Virus record (IMG/VR): IMGVR_UViG_3300044971_000868
Coordinates: 1 to 46,469 of that record
Length of the DNA: 46,469 nt
Strand: one strand, 5' to 3'
Source of the DNA: a virus
In this document: piece by piece, positions 8,883-16,911 of the stretch
How the letters are laid out: each line of letters begins with the position of its first letter
Numbering within the stretch: the stretch's first letter is position 1
Made by a program: the position numbers and the translations under genes
The notes under the pieces: generated by a model
What the model was told of the DNA's origin: nothing
Databases searched by the model: none
The model's input: the letters and a program-made list of their open reading frames with translations, nothing else

Positions 8883-9149
8883 TTATTGATAAAGTGCTAT
8901 TGATATACCTAAACCAGCTACTGCTCCGGTTGCTGCACCGAGTGCATAAATTATTCTTTCACTTAATTTACCAAATGCAATTCGTTTAACATTAAAAGTC
9001 CAAACAAAACTAATAAAAAAGCCAACAATAAAACATCCTACCCATTTTTCATGTGCTAATTGATATGTATTGATTGCTACTAGTAAGACTTGTATTAGTC
9101 CACCGAAGAACAATTTTACTTCTTCGGATACTGTATATCGTAATTTCAT
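8883..9149 (-). CDS. Small integral membrane protein, function unknown
   Basis: The 88-aa product has three hydrophobic stretches: about residues 12-30 (LFFGGLIQVLLVAINTYQLA), 35-53 (WVGCFIVGFFISFVWTF) and 67-87 (IIYALGAATGAVAGLGISIA). The last is rich in Gly and Ala. The start overlaps the stop of the gp62-like gene by 1 nt (TAATG). I do not recognise the family. A holin-like role would fit the size and topology, but nothing in the neighbourhood (no endolysin) supports it. Confidence 0.6.
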   Translation of the reverse strand: MKLRYTVSEEVKLFFGGLIQVLLVAINTYQLAHEKWVGCFIVGFFISFVWTFNVKRIAFGKLSERIIYALGAATGAVAGLGISIALYQ

Positions 9150-9625
9150 TATTGTAATATTTTTTTAATTGTTTTGTCATCTTTACCATACTTCTTTAGT
9201 ATAGTAATTAATTGTTGTGGATTAACCTTTTGCAACATTTCTATATTTTCTATAGCTTCGTCAGAACTACATAAATAAAACTTTCTAACGATATCAATGA
9301 GTTCAGTGCTAAACTTATCTTCTGATGTACCTTTTATATACTTAGAAAATCTATTATCTTTAGGTAATAGTTCGCAGTATAACTTTTGTACTACACCATT
9401 ATCCATATTAATAGTATACTTTTGTAAAGCGTTAACTAAATCAATATAGTCAGTGTTCATAGATAAAAATCTATTGACCATATATGTTGACCAAGTCTTT
9501 CTATCTGATTCTGATAATATTTTCCAATCTCGTTTAGAACTCTTGACATTATTGATATGATCAAATAATGACATAGCTTTCTGAACTACCGGCTCATTTT
9601 TATCTACAGGGTTCTTTTTAGCCAT
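9149..9625 (-). CDS. Clamp loader small subunit (T4 gp62-like)
   Basis: The 158-aa protein reads SLFDHINNVKSSKRDW near residue 19, STYMVNRFLSMNTDYIDLVN near residue 46, and LLPKDNRFSKYIKG near residue 85. This order, (F)xxI..K..W, then Y(M)(V/I)NRxLS, then K..RFSKW.K, is the pattern of gp62 clamp-loader proteins in T4-like and cyanobacterial phages. With gp44 it would form the ATP-driven complex that loads the gp45 clamp. In T4 gp62 and gp44 are adjacent; here a homing endonuclease and three small genes separate them. Identification is from motif memory, with no search run. Confidence 0.75.
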   Translation of the reverse strand: MAKKNPVDKNEPVVQKAMSLFDHINNVKSSKRDWKILSESDRKTWSTYMVNRFLSMNTDYIDLVNALQKYTINMDNGVVQKLYCELLPKDNRFSKYIKGTSEDKFSTELIDIVRKFYLCSSDEAIENIEMLQKVNPQQLITILKKYGKDDKTIKKILQ

Positions 9626-9631
9626 TATAGT

Positions 9632-10552
9632 TTAATTAAATATATGTTTATTTTTACAATTTTCAAAATGATATCTATTTCCCTTTGCTACTGTTTTATT
9701 ACAATATGTGCATGGCATTTTAGGGACATTCTTTTTAACATACACATACCCAGGTTTAAGTTTACAATTATCGAAATGTGATCTATTACCAGAATATACT
9801 ATTAAATTACAGTGAGGACATTCTTTTTTCGTTCTATAGAATATAAATGCAACGTGTTCATTTCCAGGTTTAAATTTACATTTATCAAAATGATATCTAC
9901 TACAATGTGCTACTAACTTATTACAATAAGGACAAACATGTTTATCATATATACGTCCTTTAAGTCTTTCCCTTATTTTTCGTTTATGTTCATCCGTAAA
10001 TGGGGGTAAACTAATACCTAGCTTACTTTCAGATATACGTCGTTTAGTCTCTTCCGAATGCGCTAATTTTCCTAATGCTCGTTTAGTATCTATAGTTTTT
10101 TGTCTTTGTTCAAGAGTTTTTGGTAATATAACCTGATACTTTCTTGCATTCCTGATTTTATTCTTAGTTTCTTCAGACACAATCCTAGATTTAAGTTTTT
10201 GTTTTGTCTCTTCCGACATACCTAACTTACTTCGTAATTCCTTGGCTTCGGCATACATCCTACTCGATGGTATATAGTAATTAAATCGTTTACTTTTACA
10301 ATTGCACATCATCCAAAATGCAATAGCTATACCACGATTTTCAGGATATATCCGTATTAATAACCAATGGCATAAAAAATGCTCTCGTGCTGTAAGTAAT
10401 ACTAGATTGTCTTTATCGTCAGTACCACCTAAGCATTTTGGTACTATATGATGGCGTTCATAATAGTTACCATTCTTTCTTTTTCTAGTCCCGGAAAGTT
10501 CTTCTTGTTTTGCTCTATATATTATAGAGTCGTAAATCTTTTGATAGTTCAT
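9632..10552 (-). CDS. HNH homing endonuclease with NUMOD3 repeats and three zinc-finger-like modules
   Basis: The 306-aa protein has an HNH nuclease core at residues 30-65: YYERHHIVPKCLGGTDDKDN, followed by LVLLTAREHFLCHWLL. The middle (about residues 110-205) holds repeated SEETK(Q/N/R)(K/R)(L/I) elements of the NUMOD3 type, DNA-recognition modules of homing endonucleases. The C-terminal third has three copies of CPYCNKLVAHCSRYHFDKCK-like modules with spacing CxxC(x10-11)HxxxC. The gene is free-standing, sits between gp44 and gp62 and is likely a mobile intruder. A paralogue lies at 45731-46444 with one such zinc module. A promoter-like motif is at 10569-10582. Confidence 0.88.
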   Translation of the reverse strand: MNYQKIYDSIIYRAKQEELSGTRKRKNGNYYERHHIVPKCLGGTDDKDNLVLLTAREHFLCHWLLIRIYPENRGIAIAFWMMCNCKSKRFNYYIPSSRMYAEAKELRSKLGMSEETKQKLKSRIVSEETKNKIRNARKYQVILPKTLEQRQKTIDTKRALGKLAHSEETKRRISESKLGISLPPFTDEHKRKIRERLKGRIYDKHVCPYCNKLVAHCSRYHFDKCKFKPGNEHVAFIFYRTKKECPHCNLIVYSGNRSHFDNCKLKPGYVYVKKNVPKMPCTYCNKTVAKGNRYHFENCKNKHIFN

Positions 10553-10568
10553 ATGTATTAAATTTGGC

Positions 10569-10582
10569 TACATATAAATATC
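10569..10582 (-). promoter_or_regulatory. Putative phage promoter motif upstream of the HNH gene
   Basis: The coding strand reads GATATTTATATGTA, ending 16 nt before the ATG at 10552. It is one of the recurring ATATTTATAT motifs. The homing endonuclease thus seems to have its own promoter just after a terminator. Confidence 0.45.
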
Positions 10583-10585
10583 AGG

Positions 10586-10645
10586 AAAAAAGAAAACCTG
10601 GAGCTTTTTATGAGGAGTCGCCAAACTAATACATATGGCTCCAGG
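10586..10645 (-). terminator. Rho-independent-type terminator with possible alternative hairpin
   Basis: Coding strand: CCTGGAGC (10645-10638) pairs with GCTCCAGG (10604-10597), 8 bp with a 33-nt loop, and is followed by TTTTCTTTTTTCC. It lies just after the zinc-ribbon gene and before the HNH gene. Inside the loop GGCGACTCC can instead pair with GGAGCC of the first arm, which would break the terminator stem, so conditional termination is possible. Confidence 0.6.
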
Positions 10646-10660
10646 AAACGTACTCGTTTT

Positions 10661-10909
10661 TTATAATATCTTAGGTATATCCAATTCATCTGGCACACTA
10701 CCGCACGCTGTACAAACGTAACATTCGAAAGGAATTATTCCTGCTTTTCCGGTTGGTGATGTAATTGCAGAAGTCTTTCTGAACTTCATTACTGGCATGA
10801 ACATATCATTTTCGCATTCGCATGCTAGTTCAGTTGTCTTAGATAAGTCTACCTGTGGAGTTCCGGTTTGTGTTTTGTTTTGATTTGGATTAGTTGGATC
10901 TATAATCAT
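10661..10909 (-). CDS. Small zinc-ribbon protein
   Basis: The 82-aa product has a Pro/Asn/Thr-rich N-terminus, then ELACECENDMFMPVMKFRK and, near residue 68, CYVCTACGSVPDEL. The Cys pairs (CxC ... CxxCxxC) frame a segment SPTGKAGIIPFE, a layout shared with many small phage zinc-ribbon proteins of unknown role. The ATG at 10909 is chosen because it forms an ATGA overlap with the upstream 53-aa gene. The same frame stays open to 10969, but that longer form would engulf the upstream gene's end and lacks a supporting context. Confidence 0.7.
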   Translation of the reverse strand: MIIDPTNPNQNKTQTGTPQVDLSKTTELACECENDMFMPVMKFRKTSAITSPTGKAGIIPFECYVCTACGSVPDELDIPKIL

Positions 10910-11067
10910 GATATAAGGGTTTTTAATGTTCGTAAATATAATAGTACTTGATTGATATATAAGACACATAGTTGCATTGTATGTGGCAATGAAAGCAGAA
11001 TATCCGACATATCGATATGTGTATGGTTGTCAGTACATGCGCCTAATAAATGTAGAATAAATTCCAT
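10906..11067 (-). CDS. Conserved-looking 53-aa small protein
   Basis: This short frame starts MEFILHLLGACTDNHTHIDM and ends LRTLKTLIS. It is flanked very tightly: 4 nt after the preceding 56-aa gene and overlapping the next start by 4 nt (ATGA), which is strong positional support for translation. HLLG.C.D.H.H.D resembles an N-terminal motif of other tiny phage proteins as far as I recall. The His/Asp/Cys cluster could bind a metal. The function is unknown. Confidence 0.55.
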   Translation of the reverse strand: MEFILHLLGACTDNHTHIDMSDILLSLPHTMQLCVLYINQVLLYLRTLKTLIS

Positions 11068-11071
11068 ATAA

Positions 11072-11242
11072 TTATTTTTTCGTTACTGAAATTATTGTAT
11101 AGTTTTTATATAATTGTTTAGACAACTGTTTAGCTTGATATTGATTTGTAGCTTGTATAGTTGTTTTAGTCCGTACACCACCTTTCGTTTGAATAGTTAC
11201 TATAAACCAATTGAGTGATGCTAACAATAAAAGAAATTTCAT
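11072..11242 (-). CDS. 56-aa secreted or membrane-anchored small protein
   Basis: The frame encodes MKFLLLLASLNWFIVTIQTK at the N-terminus, a typical signal peptide or single anchor, then a polar, Lys/Gln-rich part ending NYTIISVTKK. A promoter-like motif lies 8 nt before the ATG, and the start context is AAGGTT-ATG. It fills what would otherwise be a gap after gp44. The function is unknown; an envelope location is inferred from the hydrophobic N-terminus. Confidence 0.6.
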   Translation of the reverse strand: MKFLLLLASLNWFIVTIQTKGGVRTKTTIQATNQYQAKQLSKQLYKNYTIISVTKK

Positions 11243-11250
11243 AACCTTAA

Positions 11251-11266
11251 TTTATATAAATGTAAG
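11251..11266 (-). promoter_or_regulatory. Putative phage promoter motif upstream of the 56-aa gene
   Basis: The coding strand reads CTTACATTTATATAAA, ending 8 nt before the ATG at 11242. It is a close match to the recurring CTTATATTTATATAAA motif. Confidence 0.5.
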
Positions 11267-11288
11267 TAATTTATTTCGAAATACCAAA

Positions 11289-12215
11289 TTAAATCTCATT
11301 CAATATTTTAACGAACATTGCTGATACGTTAATTTCTTTATCGACTACTTGAATATCCATTGCTTGGTGCTCTGCAATTATAAGAATTATAGAGGCTATA
11401 TGGCCTACTGCAAACTTATCTAAATTGTCATATAAAAATCTATATAATGGTGTAAAGTCTCTTACCTTACTATCAGCTAATAGCTGTCTAATATGTGTAA
11501 ATTTACCTTTTTTATCTGAATTGTCTACTAAGATTTCTAGAATCTTTTCCATATAACCAGCCTCAACCATTGATTGTTTGTCGATAGCAAGTTTACCATT
11601 TATAGCTTGGCGCTGACAAGCATTTAGTATTCTTCTGATATCCGGGTATCCCGAATTAATAACAGCTACTAAATCTTCAGGTGTATACTGAACTCCTTCC
11701 TTTTGTAATATTTTAGAAATATGTATTGCAACATCTTTTCTACTAGGGGGCACAACTAAAAATGTCTGACATCTAGACTGAATAGGATCAATAATCTTTT
11801 CAACATAATTACAAGTAAGAATAAATCTACAGTTTTTACTAAAGGTTTCCATTAAGTTACGTAACGCGGCCTGACCATTTGATGTGATAAAATCTGCTTC
11901 ATCTAGTAATACTATTCTCCATTGTTTAAATCCTATAGCACTAGAAAATGATTTAACTTTATCTCTCACTACTTCTACAGAGTTTTCATCACTTGCATTG
12001 ATATATAACAAATCGCAATCTAAGTTACTTGCAATTAGTTTACCTAATGAAGTCTTACCAGTGCCGGCCGGACCTGCTAATAGTAAATGTGGTACATCCT
12101 GATTTTCAAGATATATCTTTACTTTTTCTTTAATATGGTCATTTCCAATATAGTCATCTAGTTTAGACGGTCTATATTTTTCAGTCCATAATGTATTTTC
12201 GGTATTTCCAAACAT
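11289..12215 (-). CDS. Clamp loader ATPase subunit (T4 gp44-like, RFC/AAA+)
   Basis: The 308-aa protein shows the full RFC set: WTEKYRPSKLDDYIGNDHI at the N-terminus, the Walker A GPAGTGKTS near residue 48, the Walker B VLLDEAD near residue 105, sensor-1 FILTCNYVEKI near residue 132, and the arginine-finger motif DPIQSRCQTF near residue 143. It uses ATP to open and load the sliding clamp. It lies 2 nt after the clamp gene, as in T4 where 45 and 44 are adjacent. Its partner gp62 is displaced downstream by the insertion of small genes and a homing endonuclease. Confidence 0.93.
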   Translation of the reverse strand: MFGNTENTLWTEKYRPSKLDDYIGNDHIKEKVKIYLENQDVPHLLLAGPAGTGKTSLGKLIASNLDCDLLYINASDENSVEVVRDKVKSFSSAIGFKQWRIVLLDEADFITSNGQAALRNLMETFSKNCRFILTCNYVEKIIDPIQSRCQTFLVVPPSRKDVAIHISKILQKEGVQYTPEDLVAVINSGYPDIRRILNACQRQAINGKLAIDKQSMVEAGYMEKILEILVDNSDKKGKFTHIRQLLADSKVRDFTPLYRFLYDNLDKFAVGHIASIILIIAEHQAMDIQVVDKEINVSAMFVKILNEI

Positions 12216-12217
12216 TA

Positions 12218-12931
12218 TTAATTAATTGAAAGTTTAACAAGATAGTATACAGTACTAAATTCTTTATTTGAAAAAGTAACTCTACCTAATCCTTTACTGC
12301 TAATCTCCAAAGTACCTGTGCAATCTTTATTAGCTTCTAGAATCTCTTTAAACAATTTAGCTGAGAAACATACTGGGCTCATACTACTAGTCTCTAATGT
12401 GGTTGCCTTAAAAGATATCTTATTAGTATTCACATTAGAATAGTTAATAATAATATTTGTATTAGTGCCATCAGATTCTACTGCAAAATTATCTGCCTCT
12501 GGTAAAGCATTCTTAGCTTTAATGAACTTAGAAGTAAATTCTTTTGTCAATTCAATCTTTACATCAAATGGTGGCAATTGTTTCAAATTAGGAGCAGTAG
12601 GAATTACTGATAAATCTGATAACATATAAGATGCTTTAGTAATAGTATCATCCATAGTTACTGAATATACTTTACTTTCCACTTTATTGAAAGTTAAATT
12701 AACCGAGTCATCTAATGCTGATATTAATTTAATTAATTGACCTGTAGTATATACACCGAACTCAACATCTTCAGCATCAAATTCATTTAATTCTACTTCG
12801 CCAATAACAGTCTGATCTGCTGTTATAAATTTAGTAGACAATACTTTGTCTTTCACAATTAGTTTAACGCTATCTGCATTTCCTGCTAAATAGTACTTAC
12901 TAATAAAATTGCTTAGTTTTTCCTTTTTCAT
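12218..12931 (-). CDS. DNA polymerase sliding clamp (T4 gp45-like)
   Basis: At 237 aa this is close to T4 gp45 in length. It begins KKEKLSNFISKYYLAGNADS and contains the paired clamp-like segments DSVKLIVKDKVLSTKF and GVYTTGQLIKLISAL, followed by KASYMLSDLSVIP near residue 105. The position immediately before gp44 and after the polymerase gene confirms the call. The protein forms a ring on DNA, tethers the polymerase, and in T4-like phages also activates late transcription. Confidence 0.85.
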   Translation of the reverse strand: MKKEKLSNFISKYYLAGNADSVKLIVKDKVLSTKFITADQTVIGEVELNEFDAEDVEFGVYTTGQLIKLISALDDSVNLTFNKVESKVYSVTMDDTITKASYMLSDLSVIPTAPNLKQLPPFDVKIELTKEFTSKFIKAKNALPEADNFAVESDGTNTNIIINYSNVNTNKISFKATTLETSSMSPVCFSAKLFKEILEANKDCTGTLEISSKGLGRVTFSNKEFSTVYYLVKLSIN

Positions 12932-12977
12932 TTTTGTTACTTTTTATTTTATGATTAATATAATGAATTTAGTTGAA

Positions 12978-13982
12978 TTAGTAAAGTCTTTGTAGACATT
13001 TTTTCGAACTAAAAAATAATGTTGATAATCTTTTTTCTTCTTGTTCTAATGTAGGTCGTAATGTATCATATTCTAATAGAGCCTTTCCTAGTTTATGTTT
13101 TATCATAGGTAATGCATCAATTACTGTACCTATATTAGTAAACCATTCAGATTCTAATCTCCATTCTTCTGGAATAATATTTGTATAAAAATTAGGAGCA
13201 TTACATAATGGGACACAATTAGCTGCATAATACTGATACACATCATCGCCTATTCTTCCTCTTACATCAAAATTAATAACTACCTTAGCATTCATTAGCC
13301 ATTGCACATACTGTTCTCTTGTAGGTACACCATGCTCATAAGCAAATACTATTGACACCGGCTTATCAAACTTCATTTCAGAAGTTATTAATGAAAACAT
13401 TCTTTCTATTTCAGTATTATGATATGGTACATCAACTAATATTAAATCTGTCTTAAACTCAACTGGTTGTATAGAATCTATTCTATCCTTAATTGCGTCA
13501 GCCGGTATAGCATATTTAAAAATATTAACTGAATGTTTTGTTTTAGATACAAACTTTTTAAAATCATATCTAAAACATTCATCTGATAATATATTTTTAT
13601 CTAGAGCCTTAAAACATACTCTATCAAAATCTGACCACCATTGTTTTTCAGCAATTGCAGTATAGGTATATTCAAATATACTAGCACTTCTCCAGAATCC
13701 TACAGAAAAAATAGGTATTGAATATCTTTTGGATAACTTTTTTGCTAATATAGTTAGATCTGATGAAGCTTCTGTCATCAATAGTACTGCATTTTCTTTT
13801 ATAGTACCGTTAACAAAAGCTTCTTTAAGTTCTACTTGGCCTATAATGGTTTGTACAGTTTGTTTTACACTCTTTCTATCTGATAAATGGTTTTTAATAC
13901 AAAGTTCTAAATCATACTCCCAACCAACTTCAGACCAAATAGGATCAATTACAATAAATAATTGTTTGTATCTAGCAATCAT
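12978..13982 (-). CDS. Glycosyltransferase-like protein (GT-B fold, divergent)
   Basis: The 334-aa protein resembles GT-B enzymes in overall pattern: an N-terminal half of alternating strands and helices (QLFIVIDPIWSEVGWEYDLE) and a C-terminal half with WLMNAKVVINFDVRGRIGDD followed by VYQYYAANCVPLCNAP. The last region parallels the GT4 donor site, where a small residue and Pro precede the receiving strand, but the EX7E glutamates are not clear. It overlaps the 118-aa gene by 4 nt and precedes the clamp by 46 nt. Its place inside the replication operon suggests that it acts on DNA or a nucleotide (inference). Confidence 0.5.
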   Translation of the reverse strand: MIARYKQLFIVIDPIWSEVGWEYDLELCIKNHLSDRKSVKQTVQTIIGQVELKEAFVNGTIKENAVLLMTEASSDLTILAKKLSKRYSIPIFSVGFWRSASIFEYTYTAIAEKQWWSDFDRVCFKALDKNILSDECFRYDFKKFVSKTKHSVNIFKYAIPADAIKDRIDSIQPVEFKTDLILVDVPYHNTEIERMFSLITSEMKFDKPVSIVFAYEHGVPTREQYVQWLMNAKVVINFDVRGRIGDDVYQYYAANCVPLCNAPNFYTNIIPEEWRLESEWFTNIGTVIDALPMIKHKLGKALLEYDTLRPTLEQEEKRLSTLFFSSKKCLQRLY

Positions 13983-14335
13983 ACTAATTCAACTCGTGCA
14001 CCATTTTCACCATCTTCAAATACTTCTACCCACTCACATCCAAATACATCTAATATTTCTGCAGCTATCATTTCACAACTCTTTGGTCCAAAGTCATGTA
14101 TTCTTTGAAGTTCTAAATAGTATCTTTTATGTAGAAAGTTAGCTATATCTCGTTTAAACATTATAAACTCTCTATCTCTATCAGAATGTGTTACTTGCAA
14201 TGCAGCTTTGATATGAAAGATATGTCTGTGTGGATCACTTAAAAATGATACTTCAGGCATAATTTCTTTGGCCATTGGCCAACAATGCAAACCTTCTACT
14301 TGTAATGTAACGATTACTGTTGTTTTTGTTGTCAT
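13979..14335 (-). CDS. Unknown 118-aa protein between polymerase and clamp genes
   Basis: I recognise no named family. The visible features are LQVEGLHCWPMAKEIMPEVSF and then DPHRHIFHIKA near residue 35, which could form a metal or nucleotide site. DFGPKSCEMIAAEILDVFG near residue 82 and a Glu/Asp-rich C-terminus (VEVFEDGENGARVELV) follow. Short proteins with the combination EGLHxW ... F..(D/N)PHRH.F occur in many phages and bacteria as far as I recall, so it is likely a real conserved gene. The start is TAAAGTT-ATG, 10 nt after the polymerase stop. Confidence 0.7.
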   Translation of the reverse strand: MTTKTTVIVTLQVEGLHCWPMAKEIMPEVSFLSDPHRHIFHIKAALQVTHSDRDREFIMFKRDIANFLHKRYYLELQRIHDFGPKSCEMIAAEILDVFGCEWVEVFEDGENGARVELV

Positions 14336-14345
14336 AACTTTATTT

Positions 14346-16910
14346 TTAAAATGAAAAGAAATCTTGTAAATTATTTTCTGCTTTTGGAATTAATCCATAC
14401 TGTAAGGAACTATAAAAATCTTGTAACTTATTCTCTAATGCGCTTTCAAATATTGCATCTCTATCTATATACTGCTCGACTATATCTACAATAGGTTCAG
14501 GATCTTCAAAGCCCAATAAAGCTAACGATTCTAGATTTAATGGATTACTTTTCAAATAGGTCCATTTTATCTTAGTACCATCAGAAATAGGTGGCTTACT
14601 TTCTATTCCGTAATGCATTAACAGAGCATTATAATTTAATGCAGCTTTTGCATGAGCGGTAGTACCTTTAAATCGCATAAAAGGATTAGCAGGATCAAAT
14701 CCGTATTTACTAATCTCCTTAATACCTGTAGGGAACATTATATCTAGTATTGGTTTAGTTCCTAAGTCCTCTCTGAATTGAATAATCTTATCGTCTAATA
14801 CTGTTTTAGCATCACCATCTAATATAGAAATAAGAATATTAGACATAAACTCTCTGAATGCTTTAGGAAAGTTACTTCTTACAACATCCATACCCTTCAC
14901 ATCTAGTTTCCATTTCTTTTTACCTCCTGTCATTGCCTCAATAGAAACTCCTTTTTCCATTACTATCTTTTGAGCATATCGTTTTTTAGCTATCCAGAAA
15001 CCTGCTTCACCAACATATTCTTGTTTAATATTCAATACATGCTCAGTCACATTATGATGCTTCAAAGTATAGTCAGTAAAGCTATTATTGATAAAGTTCT
15101 CTACCGATATCGCAGTCTTAAATGTAGTACTAGACTTTTCTTCATAAGTTAATGGTCTTCCTAATTGCTTTTCCATTAATTGAATAATAGGTAATGCAGA
15201 AACAAAACTTGAATCTGTATCTATATAAATTACATTATCAGATTCTATATTTAGATTTTCTTTAAACCATCTGTTTATTGTAGGTTCAACATGTGCCTTA
15301 AGAATGCTTTGTCCTGTAAGAGTGATACTTTCTGCATTATCCAAATCATAAAATCTAAATCCTGCATTTCCGAGAGCACCATATAAAGAGTTATTGATAA
15401 TCTTTAAAGTTAACTGCCTACCATCATAAAAGTTACGTTTAGCCATATCACCATCCTGTCCATATTTTTTTGCTAAAGCTCTATTATCTTCTCTTTCTTG
15501 CATCCAAGTCTTTAATATTGATGGAATAATTCCTTGAGTACTCTTATCATATAGTACACCTATGCTAGAAACACTATAGTTGTTTGTTAAGAGCCAATCT
15601 CTAAAACCTTTAACCTGGATATCCGACTTCTTGTTATTAATGTATATGGGTAAACTAGAGTCAATAGTACTTGAATTATCTAAAAAATATTCTGATACTT
15701 CTGACCAATTAGTTATTCTACCAACTTTAGTCTCTGGAGATATATTTAATGACCTGATAATTGATGGATAAAGTGACCCCATATCAACATCAAATATCCA
15801 TTCATATCTACCAGGTTTAGGAGGTTTAACATATGCTCCTGCGAAATCACCACCTGGTTCTGAATCTGTAGTTGTCTTTTTTGGTCTTCTACTATTAGGT
15901 GCTACTATACCTAAACGTTTCATAAACACTAAACAAGCACCATCTAAATATCTAGTTGTCTTATACACATCTTCATAAGGGACATGCCCTTTATGCGCAA
16001 CACCTTTTGCTAAATCAATAAACTTAAGTTTGTCATCTAGTTCTAAAACTAATTGAACGTCATTAACGTTATATTCAATAAACTTATTTATATCTGTAGC
16101 AAATAAATGATCTAATGTTCCTTCATATTGTACTTTACCTTTACCCAATTCCTTTTGAGATATTGATTCTAATGAATAAGATACCTCTTCTGAATAATTA
16201 AATAGTTTATATAGCCCTAAATAATCTAAACAGGAAACACCTGCTAATATATATCTGTTGGCCCTTTCATCAAAAGTAACTATATTGATTGGGCTTAGTA
16301 GATTAGCATATTCAACATTCAATACTTTATCTATTCTGTTATATAGATACGGAATATCATAATAATCAATATTCCATCCTGTAATAATAGTAGGAGCCTT
16401 TTCAGTATATAATGCTAAGAATGATTGTATCAATTCTATCTCAGTATCGAATCGCATTAGATTCAAATTTTTATTTACCGAGTTAGTTAATCTTTTTTCT
16501 GTGTCTAATAAAAGAGCATAATATACTCCTTCATGTTTCATACAAAAGGATATAGCAGTTATTTCATTCTTTACATTTTCAGTAGTAGCGAATCCTCCTT
16601 GTGAAGATACCTCTATATCTAGAAACATTTCACGATGATTAGTAGATATATCATCAGTTTCATAATACATATCTATTAAGTTTCTTAACTCGGGCCTTAG
16701 ATCCGATTCATACATTATCCCTTTCTCATCATCTTCTTTACTCCAGGAAGTAACTTTATCAACTCTAGAACCATCTAGCGCAGTTAACTTTCCTAATCCG
16801 GCCTTTTTATAGCCATATCGTTTATGTAAAAACTTTAAATAACCTTTAGCATCGTCCCATAAATGTATTGTATTAGTATTTTTATCGTAGTATATATTTT
16901 GGTATGCCAT
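14346..16910 (-). CDS. Family B DNA polymerase (T4 gp43-like)
   Basis: The 854-aa protein carries all main motifs. The 3'-5' exonuclease has Asp98 and Glu100 (MFLDIEVSS), GWNIDYYDIPYL near 178-189 and YNVNDVQLVLELD with Asp284. The polymerase has motif A FDVDMGSLYPSIIRS with Asp376, motif B LKIINNSLYGALGN with Lys503 and Tyr510-Gly511, and motif C IYIDTDSSFV with Asp564 and Asp566. A C-terminal LQDFFSF peptide looks like a clamp-binding tail. It is the main replicase. It lies 1 nt after a glycosyltransferase gene and shares a transcription unit with the base-modification genes upstream. Confidence 0.96.
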   Translation of the reverse strand: MAYQNIYYDKNTNTIHLWDDAKGYLKFLHKRYGYKKAGLGKLTALDGSRVDKVTSWSKEDDEKGIMYESDLRPELRNLIDMYYETDDISTNHREMFLDIEVSSQGGFATTENVKNEITAISFCMKHEGVYYALLLDTEKRLTNSVNKNLNLMRFDTEIELIQSFLALYTEKAPTIITGWNIDYYDIPYLYNRIDKVLNVEYANLLSPINIVTFDERANRYILAGVSCLDYLGLYKLFNYSEEVSYSLESISQKELGKGKVQYEGTLDHLFATDINKFIEYNVNDVQLVLELDDKLKFIDLAKGVAHKGHVPYEDVYKTTRYLDGACLVFMKRLGIVAPNSRRPKKTTTDSEPGGDFAGAYVKPPKPGRYEWIFDVDMGSLYPSIIRSLNISPETKVGRITNWSEVSEYFLDNSSTIDSSLPIYINNKKSDIQVKGFRDWLLTNNYSVSSIGVLYDKSTQGIIPSILKTWMQEREDNRALAKKYGQDGDMAKRNFYDGRQLTLKIINNSLYGALGNAGFRFYDLDNAESITLTGQSILKAHVEPTINRWFKENLNIESDNVIYIDTDSSFVSALPIIQLMEKQLGRPLTYEEKSSTTFKTAISVENFINNSFTDYTLKHHNVTEHVLNIKQEYVGEAGFWIAKKRYAQKIVMEKGVSIEAMTGGKKKWKLDVKGMDVVRSNFPKAFREFMSNILISILDGDAKTVLDDKIIQFREDLGTKPILDIMFPTGIKEISKYGFDPANPFMRFKGTTAHAKAALNYNALLMHYGIESKPPISDGTKIKWTYLKSNPLNLESLALLGFEDPEPIVDIVEQYIDRDAIFESALENKLQDFYSSLQYGLIPKAENNLQDFFSF

Positions 16911-16911
16911 T

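Noticed and set aside
8883-9149. 88-aa membrane protein as a holin
   Set aside because: Size and topology fit, but there is no endolysin or spanin nearby and no sequence signature; left as an unknown membrane protein.
10661-10969. Longer 102-aa version of the zinc-ribbon protein
   Set aside because: The extra 20 residues would come from the end of the 53-aa gene; the ATG at 10909 forms a clean ATGA junction and gives a normal start.
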